Source: Auanema rhodensis
Lineage: Eukaryota > Nematoda > Chromadorea > Rhabditida > Rhabditidae
Assembly: GCA_964057225.1 (NCBI GenBank)
Contig: OZ059896.1
Span: 23,432,501-23,496,500, forward strand
Direction: 5' to 3'
Length of the DNA: 64,000 bases
Positions within the stretch are counted from its first letter, which is position 1. Every line of letters starts with the position of its first letter. The translations under genes were made by a program, and so were the position numbers. Under the pieces are notes generated by a model that did not search any database, was not told where the DNA came from, and was given only the letters and a program-made list of their open reading frames with translations. This document shows, one piece after another, positions 23,762 through 37,489 of this stretch.

Positions 23762-26700
23762 AATTTACGTGAACTTTAATTTATGCTAATTAAATGTACA
23801 CGTGATGTGCACTTGGTATGTAACTCGCTTCACGTGAAAGATAAAGAGATGCGGTTTTCAAAATTAGATTCCCCATGTCCATATTAGTATAAAAATAAAT
23901 TTTTATTGATATTGGTTCATGGTAACCATGACTTTGAAATTTACGTGAACTTTAATTTATGCTAATTAAATGTACACGTGATGTGCACTTGGTATGTAAC
24001 TCGCTTCACGTGAAAGATAAAGAGATGCGGTTTTCAAAATTAGATTCCCCATGTCCATATTAGTCTAAAAACAAATTTTTATTAATATTGGTTCATGGTA
24101 ACCATGTCTTTGAAATTTACGTGAACTTTAATTTATGCTAATTAAATGTACACGTGATGTGCACTTGGTATGTAACTCGCTTCACGTAAAAGATAAAGAG
24201 ATGCGGTTTTCAAAATTAGATTCCCCATGTCCATATTAGTCTAAAAACAAATTTTTATTGATATTGGTTCATGGTAACCATGATTTTGAAATTTACGTGA
24301 ACTTTAATTTATGCTAATTAAATGTACACGTGATGTGCACTTGGTATGTAACTCGCTTCACGTGAAAGATAAAGAGATGCGGTTTTCAAAATTAGATTCC
24401 CCATGTCCATATTAGTCTAAAAACAAATTTTTATTGATATTGGTTCATGGTAACCATGACTTTGATATTTACGTGAACTTTAATTTATGCTAATTAAATG
24501 TACACGTGATGTGCACTTGGTATGTAACTCGCTTCACGTGAAAGATAAAGAGATGCGGTTTTCAAAATTAGATTCCCCATGTCCATATTAGTCTAAAAAC
24601 AAATTTTTATTAATATTGGTTCATGGTAACCATGTCTTTGAAATTTACGTGAACTTTAATTTATGCTAATTAAATGTACACGTGATGTGCACTTGGTATG
24701 TAACTCGCTTCACGTGAAAGATAAAGAGATGCGGTTTTCAAAATTAGATTCCCCATGTCCATATTAGTCTAAAAACAAATTTTTATTAATATTGGTTCAT
24801 GCTAACCATGTCTTTGAAATTTACGTGAACTTTAATTTATGCTAATTAAATGTACACGTGATGTGCACTTGGTATGTAACTCGCTTCACGTGAAAGATAA
24901 AGCGATGCGGTTTTCAAAATTAGATTCCCCATGTCCATATTAGTCTAAAAACAAATTTTTATTAATATTGGTTCATGGTAACCATGTCTTTGAAATTTAC
25001 GTGAACTTTAATTTATGCTAATTAAATGTACACGTGATGTGCACTTGGTATGTAACTCGCTTCACGTGAAAGATAAAGAGATGCGGTTTTCAAAAATAGA
25101 TTCCCCATGTCCATATTAGTCTAAAAACAAATTTTTATTAATATTGGTTCATGCTAACCATGTCTTTGAAATTTACGTGAACTTTAATTTATGCTAATTA
25201 AATGTACACGTGATGTGCACTTGGTATGTAACTCGCTTCACGTGAAAGATAAAGCGATGCGGTTTTCAAAATTAGATTCCCCATGTCCATATTAGTCTAA
25301 AAACAAATTTTTATTAATATTGGTTCATGGTAACCATGTCTTTGAAATTTACGTGAACTTTAATTTATGCTAATTAAATGTACACGTGATGTGCACTTGG
25401 TATGTAACTCGCTTCACGTGAAAGATAAAGAGATGGGGTTTTCAAAATTAGATTCCCCATGTCCATATTAGTCTAAAAACAAATTTTTATTAATATTGGT
25501 TCATGGTAACCATGTCTTTGAAATTTACGTGAACTTTAATTTATGCTAATTAAATGTACACGTGATGTGCACTTGGTATGTAACTCGCTTCACGTGAAAG
25601 ATAAAGAGATGCGGTTTTCAAAATTAGATTCCCCATGTCCATATTAGTCTAAAAACAAATTTTTATTAATATTGGTTCATGGTAAACATGTCTTTGAAAT
25701 TTACGTGAACTTTAATTTATGCTAATTAAATGTACACGTGATGTGCACTTGGTATGTAACTCGCTTCACGTGAAAGATAAAGAGATGCGGTTTTCAAAAT
25801 TAGATTCCCCATGTCCATATTAGTCTAAAAACAAATTTTTATTAATATTGGTTCATGGTAACCATGTCTTTGAAATTTACGTGAACTTTAATTTATGCTA
25901 ATTAAATGTACACGTGATGTGCACTTGGTATGTAACTCGCTTCACGTGAAAGATAAAGAGATGCGGTTTTCAAAATTAGATTCCCCATGTCCATATTAGT
26001 CTAAAAACAAATTTTTATTAATATTGGTTCATGGTAACCATGTCTTTGAAATTTACGTGAACTTTAATTTATGCTAATTAAATGTACACGTGATGTGCAC
26101 TTGGTATGTAACTCGCTTCACGTGAAAGATAAAGAGATGCGGTTTTCAAAATTAGATTCCCCATGTCCATATTAGTCTAAAAACAAATTTTTATTAATAT
26201 TGGTTCATGGTAACCATGTCTTTGAAATTTACGTGAACTTTAATTTATGCTAATTAAATGTACACGTGATGTGCACTTGGTATGTAACTCGCTTCACGTG
26301 AAAGATAAAGATATGCGGTTTTCAAAATTAGATTCCCCTTGTCCATATTAGTCTAAAAACAAATTTTTATTAATATTGGTTCATGGTAACCATGTCTTTG
26401 AAATTTACGTGAACTTTAATTTATGCTAATTAAATGTACACGTGATGTGCACTTGGTATGTAACTCGCTTCACGTGAAAGATAAAGAGATGCGGTTTTCA
26501 AAATTAGATTCCCCATGTCCATATTAGTCTAAAAACAAATTTTTATTAATATTGGTTCATGGTAACCATGTCTTTGAAATTTACGTGAACTTTAATTTAT
26601 GCTAATTAAATGTACACGTGATGTGCACTTGGTATGTAACTCGCTTCACGTGAAAGATAAAGATATGCGGTTTTCAAAATTAGATTCCCCTTGTCCATAT

Positions 26701-27105
26701 TAGTCTAAAAACAAATTTTTATTAATATTGGTTCATGGTAACCATGTCTTTGAAATTTACGTGAACTTTAATTTATGCTAATTAAATGTACACGTGATGT
26801 GCACTTGGTATGTAACTCGCTTCACGTGAAAGATAAAGAGATGCGGTTTTCAAAATTAGATTCCCCATGTCCATATTAGTCTAAAAACAAATTTTTATTA
26901 ATATTGGTTCATGGTAACCATGTCTTTGAAATTTACGTGAACTTTAATTTATGCTAATTAAATGTACACGTGATGTGCACTTGGTATGTAACTCGCTTCA
27001 CGTGAAAGATAAAGAGATGCGGTTTTCAAAATTAGATTCCCCATGTCCATATTAGTCTAAAAACAAATTTTTATTAATATTGGTTCATGGTAACCATGTC
27101 TTTGA
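23762..27105. repeat. Mostly type A segment with paired variants
   Basis: After a short stretch holding type G copies (near 23,908, 24,260 and 24,436), monomers from 24,466 to 27,105 are all type A, 15 in a row. A two-monomer motif, g161 to c followed by a86 to c, occurs at 24,802/24,903 and 25,154/25,255; earlier and later copies are at 20,754/20,856 and 30,610/30,711. A second pair shares a change at phase 87 and a114 to t (26,311 with 26,339 and 26,663 with 26,691), exactly two monomers apart. Confidence 0.8.
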
Positions 27106-28640
27106 AATTTACGTGAACTTTAATTTATGCTAATTAAATGTACACGTGATGTGCACTTGGTATGTAACTCGCTTCACGTGAAAGATAAAGAGATGCGGTT
27201 TTCAAAATTAGATTCCCCATGTCCATATTAGTATAAAAATAAATTTTTATTGATATTGGTTCATGGTAACCATGACTTTGAAGTTTACGTGAACTTTAAT
27301 TTATGCTAATTAAATGTACACGTGATGTGCACTTGGTATGTAACTCGCTTCACGTGAAAGATAAAGAGATGCGGTTTTCAAAATTAGATTCCCCATGTCC
27401 ATATTAGTCTAAAAACAAATTTTTATTAATATTGGTTCATGGTAACCATGTCTTTGAAATTTACGTGAACTTTAATTTATGCTAATTAAATGTACACGTG
27501 ATGTGCACTTGGTATGTAACTCGCTTCACGTAAAAGATAAAGAGATGCGGTTTTCAAAATTAGATTCCCCATGTCCATATTAGTCTAAAAACAAATTTTT
27601 ATTGATATTGGTTCATGGTAACCATGATTTTGAAATTTACGTGAACTTTAATTTATGCTAATTAAATGTACACGTGATGTGCACTTGGTATGTAACTCGC
27701 TTCACGTGAAAGATAAAGAAATGCGGTTTTCAAAATTAGATTCCCCATGTCCATTTTAGTCTAAAAACAAATTTTTATTGATATTGGTTCATGGTAACCA
27801 TGACTTTGAAATTTACGTGAACTTTAATTTATGCTAATTAAATGTACACGTGATGTGCACTTGGTATGTAACTCGCTTCACGTGAAAGATAAAGAGATGC
27901 GGTTTTCAAAATTAGATTCCCCATGTCCATATTAGTCTAAAAACAAATTTTTATTGATATTGGTTCATGGCAACCATGACTTTGATATTTACGTGAACTT
28001 TAATTTATGCTAATTAAATGTACACGTGATGTGCACTTGGTATGTAACTCGCTTCACGTGAAAGATAAAGAGATGCGGTTTTCAAAATTAGATTCCCCAT
28101 GTCCATATTAGTCTAAAAACAAATTTTTGTTGATATTGGTGCATGGTAACCATGACTTTGAAATTTACGTGAACTTTAATTTATGCTAATTAAATGTACA
28201 CGTGATGTGCACTTGGTATGTAACTCGCTTCACGTAAAAGATAAAGAGATGCGGTTTTCAAAATTAGATTCCCCATGTCCATATTAGTCTAAAAACAAAT
28301 TTTTATTGATATTGGTGCATGGTAACCATGACTTTGAAATTTACGTGAACTTTAATTTATGCTAATTAAATGTACACGTGATGTGCACTTGGTATGTAAC
28401 TCGCTTCACGTAAAAGATAAAGAGATGCGGTTTTCAAAATTAGATTCCCCATGTCCATATTAGTCTAAAAACAAATTTTTATTGATATTGGTTCATGGTA
28501 ACCATGACTTTGATATTTACGTGAACTTTAATTTATGCTAATTAAATGTACACTTGATGTACACTTGGTATGTAACTCGCTTCACGTGAAAGATAAAGAG
28601 ATGCGGTTTTCAAAATTAGATTCCCCATGTCCATATTAGT
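26978..28640. repeat. Block of about 1.66 kb with a copy at 35,602-37,264
   Basis: Nine consecutive monomers share order and rare variants with a block 8,624 bp (49 monomers) downstream: c128a/c135t; type A; g75a with c171t; g87a with a122t; plain; a1t with a144g and t156g; g75a with t156g; g75a; and a1t with the paired g41t/g48a. The a144 to g change near 28,129 and 36,753 appears nowhere else that I noticed. I saw two differences, at 27,283 and 27,971. Confidence 0.8.
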
Positions 28641-29921
28641 CTAAAAACAAATTTTTATTAATATTGGTTCATGGTAACCATGTCTTTGAAATTTACGTGA
28701 ACTTTAATTTATGCTAATTAAATGTACACGTGATGTGCACTTGGTATGTAACTCGCTTCACGTGAAAGATAAAGAGATGCGGTTTTCAAAATTAGATTCC
28801 CCATGTCCATATTAGTATAAAAATAAATTTTTATTGATATTGGTTCATGGTAACCATGACTTTGAAATTTACGTGAACTTTAATTTATGCTAATTAAATG
28901 TACACGTGATGTGCACTTGGTATGTAACTCGCTTCACGTGAAAGATAAAGAGATGCGGTTTTCAAAATTAGATTCCCCATGTCCATATTAGTCTAAAAAC
29001 AAATTTTTATTAATATTGGTTCATGGTAACCATGTCTTTGAAATTTACGTGAACTTTAATTTATGCTAATTAAATGTACACGTGATGTGCACTTGGTATG
29101 TAACTCGCTTCACGTAAAAGATAAAGAGATGCGGTTTTCAAAATTAGATTCCCCATGTCCATATTAGTCTAAAAACAAATTTTTATTGATATTGGTTCAT
29201 GGTAACCATGACTTTGATATTTACGTGAACTTTAATTTATGCTAATTAAATGTACACTTGATGTACACTTGGTATGTAACTCGCTTCACGTGAAAGATAA
29301 AGAGATGCGGTTTTCAAAATTAGATTCCCCATGTCCATATTAGTCTAAAAACAAATTTTTATTAATATTGGTTCATGGTAACCATGTCTTTGAAATTTAC
29401 GTGAACTTTAATTTATGCTAATTAAATGTACACGTGATGTGCACTTGGTATGTAACTCGCTTCACGTGAAAGATAAAGAGATGCGGTTTTCAAAATTAGA
29501 TTCCCCATGTCCATATTAGTATAAAAATAAATTTTTATTGATATTGGTTCATGGTAACCATGACTTTGAAATTTACGTGAACTTTAATTTATGCTAATTA
29601 AATGTACACGTGATGTGCACTTGGTATGTAACTCGCTTCACGTGAAAGATAAAGAGATGCGGTTTTCAAAATTAGATTCCCCATGTCCATATTAGTCTAA
29701 AAACAAATTTTTATTAATATTGGTTCATGGTAACCATGTCTTTGAAATTTACGTGAACTTTAATTTATGCTAATTAAATGTACACGTGATGTGCACTTGG
29801 TATGTAACTCGCTTCACGTAAAAGATAAAGAGATGCGGTTTTCAAAATTAGATTCCCCATGTCCATATTAGTCTAAAAACAAATTTTTATTGATATTGGT
29901 TCATGGTAACCATGATTTTGA
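28514..29921. repeat. 4-monomer tandem duplication (704 bp x 2)
   Basis: Units 28,514-29,217 and 29,218-29,921 have the same order: a1t with g41t/g48a and type A; c128a/c135t; type A; g75a. The only clear difference is c171 to t at the end of the second unit. Direct adjacency suggests one unequal crossover between sister arrays. Confidence 0.82.
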
Positions 29922-32900
29922 AATTTACGTGAACTTTAATTTATGCTAATTAAATGTACACGTGATGTGCACTTGGTATGTAACTCGCTTCACGTGAAAG
30001 ATAAAGAAATGCGGTTTTCAAAATTAGATTCCCCATGTCCATTTTAGTCTAAAGACAAATTTTTATTGATATTGGTTCATGGTAACCATGACTTTGAAAT
30101 TTACGTGAACTTTAATTTATGCTAATTAAATGTACACGTGATGTGCACTTGGTATGTAACTCGCTTCACGTGAAAGATAAAGAGATGCGGTTTTCAAAAT
30201 TAGATTCCCCATGTCCATATTAGTCTAAAAACAAATTTTTATTGATATTGGTTCATGGTAACCATGACTTTGATATTTACGTGAACTTTAATTTATGCTA
30301 ATTAAATGTACACGTGATGTGCACTTGGTATGTAACTCGCTTCACGTGAAAGATAAAGAGATGCGGTTTTCAAAATTAGATTCCCCATGTCCATATTAGT
30401 CTAAAAACAAATTTTTATTAATATTGGTTCATGGTAACCATGTCTTTGAAATTTACGTGAACTTTAATTTATGCTAATTAAATGTACACGTGATGTGCAC
30501 TTGGTATGTAACTCGCTTCACGTGAAAGATAAAGAGATGCGGTTTTCAAAATTAGATTCCCCATGTCCATATTAGTCTAAAAACAAATTTTTATTAATAT
30601 TGGTTCATGCTAACCATGTCTTTGAAATTTACGTGAACTTTAATTTATGCTAATTAAATGTACACGTGATGTGCACTTGGTATGTAACTCGCTTCACGTG
30701 AAAGATAAAGCGATGCGGTTTTCAAAATTAGATTCCCCATGTCCATATTAGTCTAAAAACAAATTTTTATTAATATTGGTTCATGGTAACCATGTCTTTG
30801 AAATTTACGTGAACTTTAATTTATGCTAATTAAATGTACACGTGATGTGCACTTGGTATGTAACTCGCTTCACGTGAAAGATAAAGAGATGCGGTTTTTA
30901 AAATTAGATTCCCCATGTCCATATTAGTCTAAAAACAAATTTTTATTAATATTGGTTCATGGTAACCATGTCTTTGAAATTTACGTGAACTTTAATTTAT
31001 GCTAATTAAATGTACACGTGATGTGCACTTGGTATGTAACTCGCTTCACGTGAAAGATAAAGAGATGCGGTTTTCAAAATTAGATTCCCCATGTCCATAT
31101 TAGTCTAAAAACAAATTTTTATTAATATTGGTTCATGGTAACCATGTCTTTGAAATTTACGTGAACTTTAATTTATGCTAATTAAATGTACACGTGATGT
31201 GCACTTGGTATGTAACTCGCTTCACGTGAAAGATAAAGAGATGCGGTTTTCAAAATTAGATTCCCCATGTCCATATTAGTCTAAAAACAAATTTTTATTA
31301 ATATTGGTTCATGGTAACCATGTCTTTGAAATTTACGTGAACTTTAATTTATGCTAATTAAATGTACACGTGATGTGCACTTGGTATGTAACTCGCTTCA
31401 CGTGAAAGATAAAGAGATGCGGTTTTCAAAATTAGATTCCCCATGTCCATATTAGTATAAAAATAAATTTTTATTGATATTGGTTCATGGTAACCATGAC
31501 TTTGAAATTTACGTGAACTTTAATTTATGCTAATTAAATGTACACGTGATGTGCACTTGGTATGTAACTCGCTTCACGTGAAAGATAAAGAGATGCGGTT
31601 TTCAAAATTAGATTCCCCATGTCCATATTAGTCTAAAAACAAATTTTTATTAATATTGGTTCATGGTAACCATGTCTTTGAAATTTACGTGAACTTTAAT
31701 TTATGCTAATTAAATGTACACGTGATGTGCACTTGGTATGTAACTCGCTTCACGTAAAAGATAAAGAGATGCGGTTTTCAAAATTAGATTCCCCATGTCC
31801 ATATTAGTCTAAAAACAAATTTTTATTGATATTGGTTCATGGTAACCATGATTTTGAAATTTACGTGAACTTTAATTTATGCTAATTAAATGTACACGTG
31901 ATGTGCACTTGGTATGTAACTCGCTTCAAGTGAAAGATAAAGAAATGCGGTTTTCAAAATTAGATTCCCCATGTCTATTTTAGTCTAAAAACAAATTTTT
32001 ATTGATATTGGTTCATGGTAACCATGACTTTGAAATTTACGTGAACTTTAATTTATGCTAATTAAATGTACACGTGATGTGCACTTGGTATGTAACTCGC
32101 TTCACGTGAAAGATAAAGAGATGCGGTTTTCAAAATTAGATTCCCCATGTCCATATTAGTCTAAAAACAAATTTTTATTGATATTGGTTCATGGTAACCA
32201 TGACTTTGATATTTACGTGAACTTTAATTTATGCTAATTAAATGTACACGTGATGTGCACTTGGTATGTAACTCGCTTCACGTGAAAGATAAAGAGATGC
32301 GGTTTTCAAAATTAGATTCCCCATGTCCATATTAGTCTAAAAACAAATTTTTATTGATATTGGTGCATGGTAACCATGACTTTGAAATTTACGTGAACTT
32401 TAATTTATGCTAATTAAATGTACACGTGATGTGCACTTGGTATGTAACTCGCTTCACGTAAAAGATAAAGAGATGCGGTTTTCAAAATTAGATTCCCCAT
32501 GTCCATATTAGTCTAAAAACAAATTTTTATTGATATTGGTTCATGGTAACCATGACTTTGATATTTACGTGAACTTTAATTTATGCTAATTAAATGTACA
32601 CTTGATGTACACTTGGTATGTAACTCGCTTCACGTGAAAGATAAAGAGATGCGGTTTTCAAAATTAGATTCCCCATGTCCATATTAGTTTAAAAACAAAT
32701 TTTTATTGATATTGGTGCATGGTAACCATGACTTTGAAATTTACGTGAACTTTAATTTATGCTAATTAAATGTACACGTGATGTGCACTTGGTATGTAAC
32801 TCGCTTCACGTGAAAGATAAAGAGATGCGGTTTTCAAAATTAGATTTCCCATGTCCATATTAGTATAAAAATAAATTTTTATTGATATTGGTTCATGGTA

Positions 32901-33265
32901 ACCATGACTTTGAAATTTACGTGAACTTTAATTTATGCTAATTAAATGTACACGTGATGTGCACTTGGTATGTAACTCGCTTCACGTGAAAGATAAAGAG
33001 ATGCGGTTTTCAAAATTAGATTCCCCATGTCCATATTAGTCTAAAAACAAATTTTTATTGATATTGGTTCATGGTAACCATGATTTTGAAATTTACGTGA
33101 ACTTTAATTTATGCTAATTAAATGTACACGTGATGTGCACTTGGTATGTAACTCGCTTCACGTGAAAGATAAAGAGATGCGGTTTTCAAAATTAGATTCC
33201 CCATGTCCATTTTAGTCTAAAAACAAATTTTTATTGATATTGGTTCATGGTAACCATGACTTTGA

Positions 33266-34826
33266 AATTTACGTGAACTTTAATTTATGCTAATTAAATG
33301 TACACGTGCTGTGCACTTGGTATGTAACTCGCTTCACGTGAAAGATAAAGAGATGCGGTTTTCAAAATTAGATTCCCCATGTCCATATTAGTTTAAAAAC
33401 AAATTTTTATTGATATTGGTTCATGGTAACCATGACTTTGATATTTACGTGAACTTTAATTTATGCTAATTAAATGTACACGTGATGTGCACTTGGTATG
33501 TAACTCGCTTCACGTGAAAGATAAAGAGATGCGGTTTTCAAAATTAGATTCCCCATGTCCATATTAGTCTAAAAACAAATTTTTATTGATATTGGTGCAT
33601 GGTAACCATGACTTTGAAATTTACGTGAACTTTAATTTATGCTAATTAAATGTACACGTGATGTGCACTTGGTATGTAACTCGCTTCACGTGAAAGATAA
33701 AGAGATGCGGTTTTCAAAATTAGATTCCCCATGTCCATATTAGTCAAAAAACAAATTTTTATTGATATTGGTTCATGGTAACCATGATTTTGAAATTTAC
33801 GTGAACTTTAATTTATGCTAATTAAATGTACACGTGATTTGCACTTGGTATGTAACTCGCTTCACGTGAAAGATAAAGAAATGCGGTTTTCAAAATTAGA
33901 TTCCCCATGTCCATTTTAGTCTAAAAACAAATTTTTATTGATATTGGTTCATGGTAACCATGACTTTGAAATTTACGTGAACTTTAATTTATGCTAATTA
34001 AATGTACACGTGCTGTGCACTTGGTATGTAACTCGCTTCACGTGAAAGATAAAGAGATGCGGTTTTCAAAATTAGATTCCCCATGTCCATATTAGTTTAA
34101 AAACAAATTTTTATTGATATTGGTTCATGGTAACCATGACTTTGATATTTACGTGAACTTTAATTTATGCTAATTAAATGTACACGTGATGTGCACTTGG
34201 TATGTAACTCGCTTCACGTGAAAGATAAAGAGATGCGGTTTTCAAAATTAGATTCCCCATGTCCATATTAGTCTAAAAACAAATTTTTATTGATATTGGT
34301 GCATGGTAACCATGACTTTGAAATTTACGTGAACTTTAATTTATGCTAATTAAATGTACACTTGATGTACACTTGGTATGTAACTCGCTTCACGTGAAAG
34401 ATAAAGAGATGCGGTTTACAAAATTAGATTCCCCATGTCCATATTAGTCTAAAAACAAATTTTTATTGATATTGGTTCATGGTAACCATGACTTTGAAAT
34501 TTACGTGAACTTTAATTTATGCTAATTAAATGTACACGTGATGTGCACTTGGTATGTAACTCGCTTCACGTGAAAGATAAAGAGATGCGGTTTTCAAAAT
34601 TAGATTCCCCATGTCCATATTAGTCTAAAAACAAATTTTTATTGATATTGGTTCATGGTAACCATGACTTTGAAATTTACGTGAACTTTAATTTATGCTA
34701 ATTAAATGTACACGTGATGTGCACTTGGTATGTAACTCGCTTCACGTGAAAGATAAAGAGATGCGGTTTTCAAAATTAGATTCCCCATGTCCATATTAGT
34801 CTAAAAACAAATTTTTATTGATATTG
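33266..34826. repeat. Eight- to nine-monomer block copied at 38,018-39,578 (offset 4,752 bp)
   Basis: Both blocks read: a44c/c128t; a1t/t156g; t129a/c171t; g46t/g87a/a122t; a44c/c128t; a1t/t156g; g41t/g48a/t97a; plain. The offset is exactly 27 monomers. Small differences include t121 to a near 38,842 in the second block and g154 to a at 34,827 just past the first. This is the earliest copy of the unit that is amplified at 37.5-44.2 kb. Confidence 0.82.
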
Positions 34827-37489
34827 ATTCATGGTAACCATGACTTTGAAATTTACGTGAACTTTAATTTATGCTAATTAAATGTACACGTGATGTGCAC
34901 TTGGTATGTAACTCGCTTCACGTGAAAGATAAAGAGATGCGGTTTTCAAAATTAGATTCCCCATGTCCATATTAGTCTAAAAACAAATTTTTATTGATAT
35001 TGGTTCATGGTAACCATGATTTTGAAATTTACGTGAACTTTAATTTATGCTAATTAAATGTACACGTGATGTGCACTTGGTATGTAACTCGCTTCACGTG
35101 AAAGATAAAGAAATGCGGTTTTCAAAATTAGATTCCCCATGTCCATTTTAGTCTGAAAACAAATTTTTATTGATATTGGTTCATGGTAACCATGATTTTG
35201 AAATTTACGTGAACTTTAATTTATGCTAATTAAATGTACACGTGATGTGCACTTGGTATGTAACTCGCTTCACGTGAAAGATAAAGAAATGCGGTTTTCA
35301 AAATTAGATTCCCCATGTCCATTTTAGTCTAAAAACAAATTTTTATTGATATTGGTTCATGGTAACCATGACTTTGAAATTTACGTGAACTTTAATTTAT
35401 GCTAATTAAATGTACACGTGCTGTGCACTTGGTATGTAACTCGCTTCACGTGAAAGATAAAGAGATGCGGTTTTCAAAATTAGATTCCCCATGTCCATAT
35501 TAGTTTAAAAACAAATTTTTATTGATATTGGTTCATGGTAACCATGACTTTGAAATTTACGTGAACTTTAATTTATGCTAATTAAATGTACACTTGATGT
35601 ACACTTGGTATGTAACTCGCTTCACGTGAAAGATAAAGAGATGCGGTTTTCAAAATTAGATTCCCCATGTCCATATTAGTCTAAAAACAAATTTTTATTA
35701 ATATTGGTTCATGGTAACCATGTCTTTGAAATTTACGTGAACTTTAATTTATGCTAATTAAATGTACACGTGATGTGCACTTGGTATGTAACTCGCTTCA
35801 CGTGAAAGATAAAGAGATGCGGTTTTCAAAATTAGATTCCCCATGTCCATATTAGTATAAAAATAAATTTTTATTGATATTGGTTCATGGTAACCATGAC
35901 TTTGAAATTTACGTGAACTTTAATTTATGCTAATTAAATGTACACGTGATGTGCACTTGGTATGTAACTCGCTTCACGTGAAAGATAAAGAGATGCGGTT
36001 TTCAAAATTAGATTCCCCATGTCCATATTAGTCTAAAAACAAATTTTTATTAATATTGGTTCATGGTAACCATGTCTTTGAAATTTACGTGAACTTTAAT
36101 TTATGCTAATTAAATGTACACGTGATGTGCACTTGGTATGTAACTCGCTTCACGTAAAAGATAAAGAGATGCGGTTTTCAAAATTAGATTCCCCATGTCC
36201 ATATTAGTCTAAAAACAAATTTTTATTGATATTGGTTCATGGTAACCATGATTTTGAAATTTACGTGAACTTTAATTTATGCTAATTAAATGTACACGTG
36301 ATGTGCACTTGGTATGTAACTCGCTTCACGTGAAAGATAAAGAAATGCGGTTTTCAAAATTAGATTCCCCATGTCCATTTTAGTCTAAAAACAAATTTTT
36401 ATTGATATTGGTTCATGGTAACCATGACTTTGAAATTTACGTGAACTTTAATTTATGCTAATTAAATGTACACGTGATGTGCACTTGGTATGTAACTCGC
36501 TTCACGTGAAAGATAAAGAGATGCGGTTTTCAAAATTAGATTCCCCATGTCCATATTAGTCTAAAAACAAATTTTTATTGATATTGGTTCATGGTAACCA
36601 TGACTTTGATATTTACGTGAACTTTAATTTATGCTAATTAAATGTACACGTGATGTGCACTTGGTATGTAACTCGCTTCACGTGAAAGATAAAGAGATGC
36701 GGTTTTCAAAATTAGATTCCCCATGTCCATATTAGTCTAAAAACAAATTTTTGTTGATATTGGTGCATGGTAACCATGACTTTGAAATTTACGTGAACTT
36801 TAATTTATGCTAATTAAATGTACACGTGATGTGCACTTGGTATGTAACTCGCTTCACGTAAAAGATAAAGAGATGCGGTTTTCAAAATTAGATTCCCCAT
36901 GTCCATATTAGTCTAAAAACAAATTTTTATTGATATTGGTGCATGGTAACCATGACTTTGAAATTTACGTGAACTTTAATTTATGCTAATTAAATGTACA
37001 CGTGATGTGCACTTGGTATGTAACTCGCTTCACGTAAAAGATAAAGAGATGCGGTTTTCAAAATTAGATTCCCCATGTCCATATTAGTCTAAAAACAAAT
37101 TTTTATTGATATTGGTTCATGGTAACCATGACTTTGATATTTACGTGAACTTTAATTTATGCTAATTAAATGTACACTTGATGTACACTTGGTATGTAAC
37201 TCGCTTCACGTGAAAGATAAAGAGATGCGGTTTTCAAAATTAGATTCCCCATGTCCATATTAGTTTAAAAACAAATTTTTATTGATATTGGTGCATGGTA
37301 ACCATGACTTTGAAATTTACGTGAACTTTAATTTATGCTAATTAAATGTACACGTGATGTGCACTTGGTATGTAACTCGCTTCACGTGAAAGATAAAGAG
37401 ATGCGGTTTTCAAAATTAGATTTCCCATGTCCATATTAGTATAAAAATAAATTTTTATTGATATTGGTTCATGGTAACCATGACTTTGA

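Larger units (their letters stand above)
27106..36081. repeat. A/G mosaic segment
   Basis: Type A and type G monomers alternate in short blocks, and this segment has the highest density of shared rare variants: c128a/c135t, a1t, g75a, t156g, g41t/g48a, a44c and t129a. Many blocks are rearranged copies of each other. The last type A monomer of the window is the final one here (35,906-36,081). The t156 to g variant, common further right, first appears near 28,141. Confidence 0.82.
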
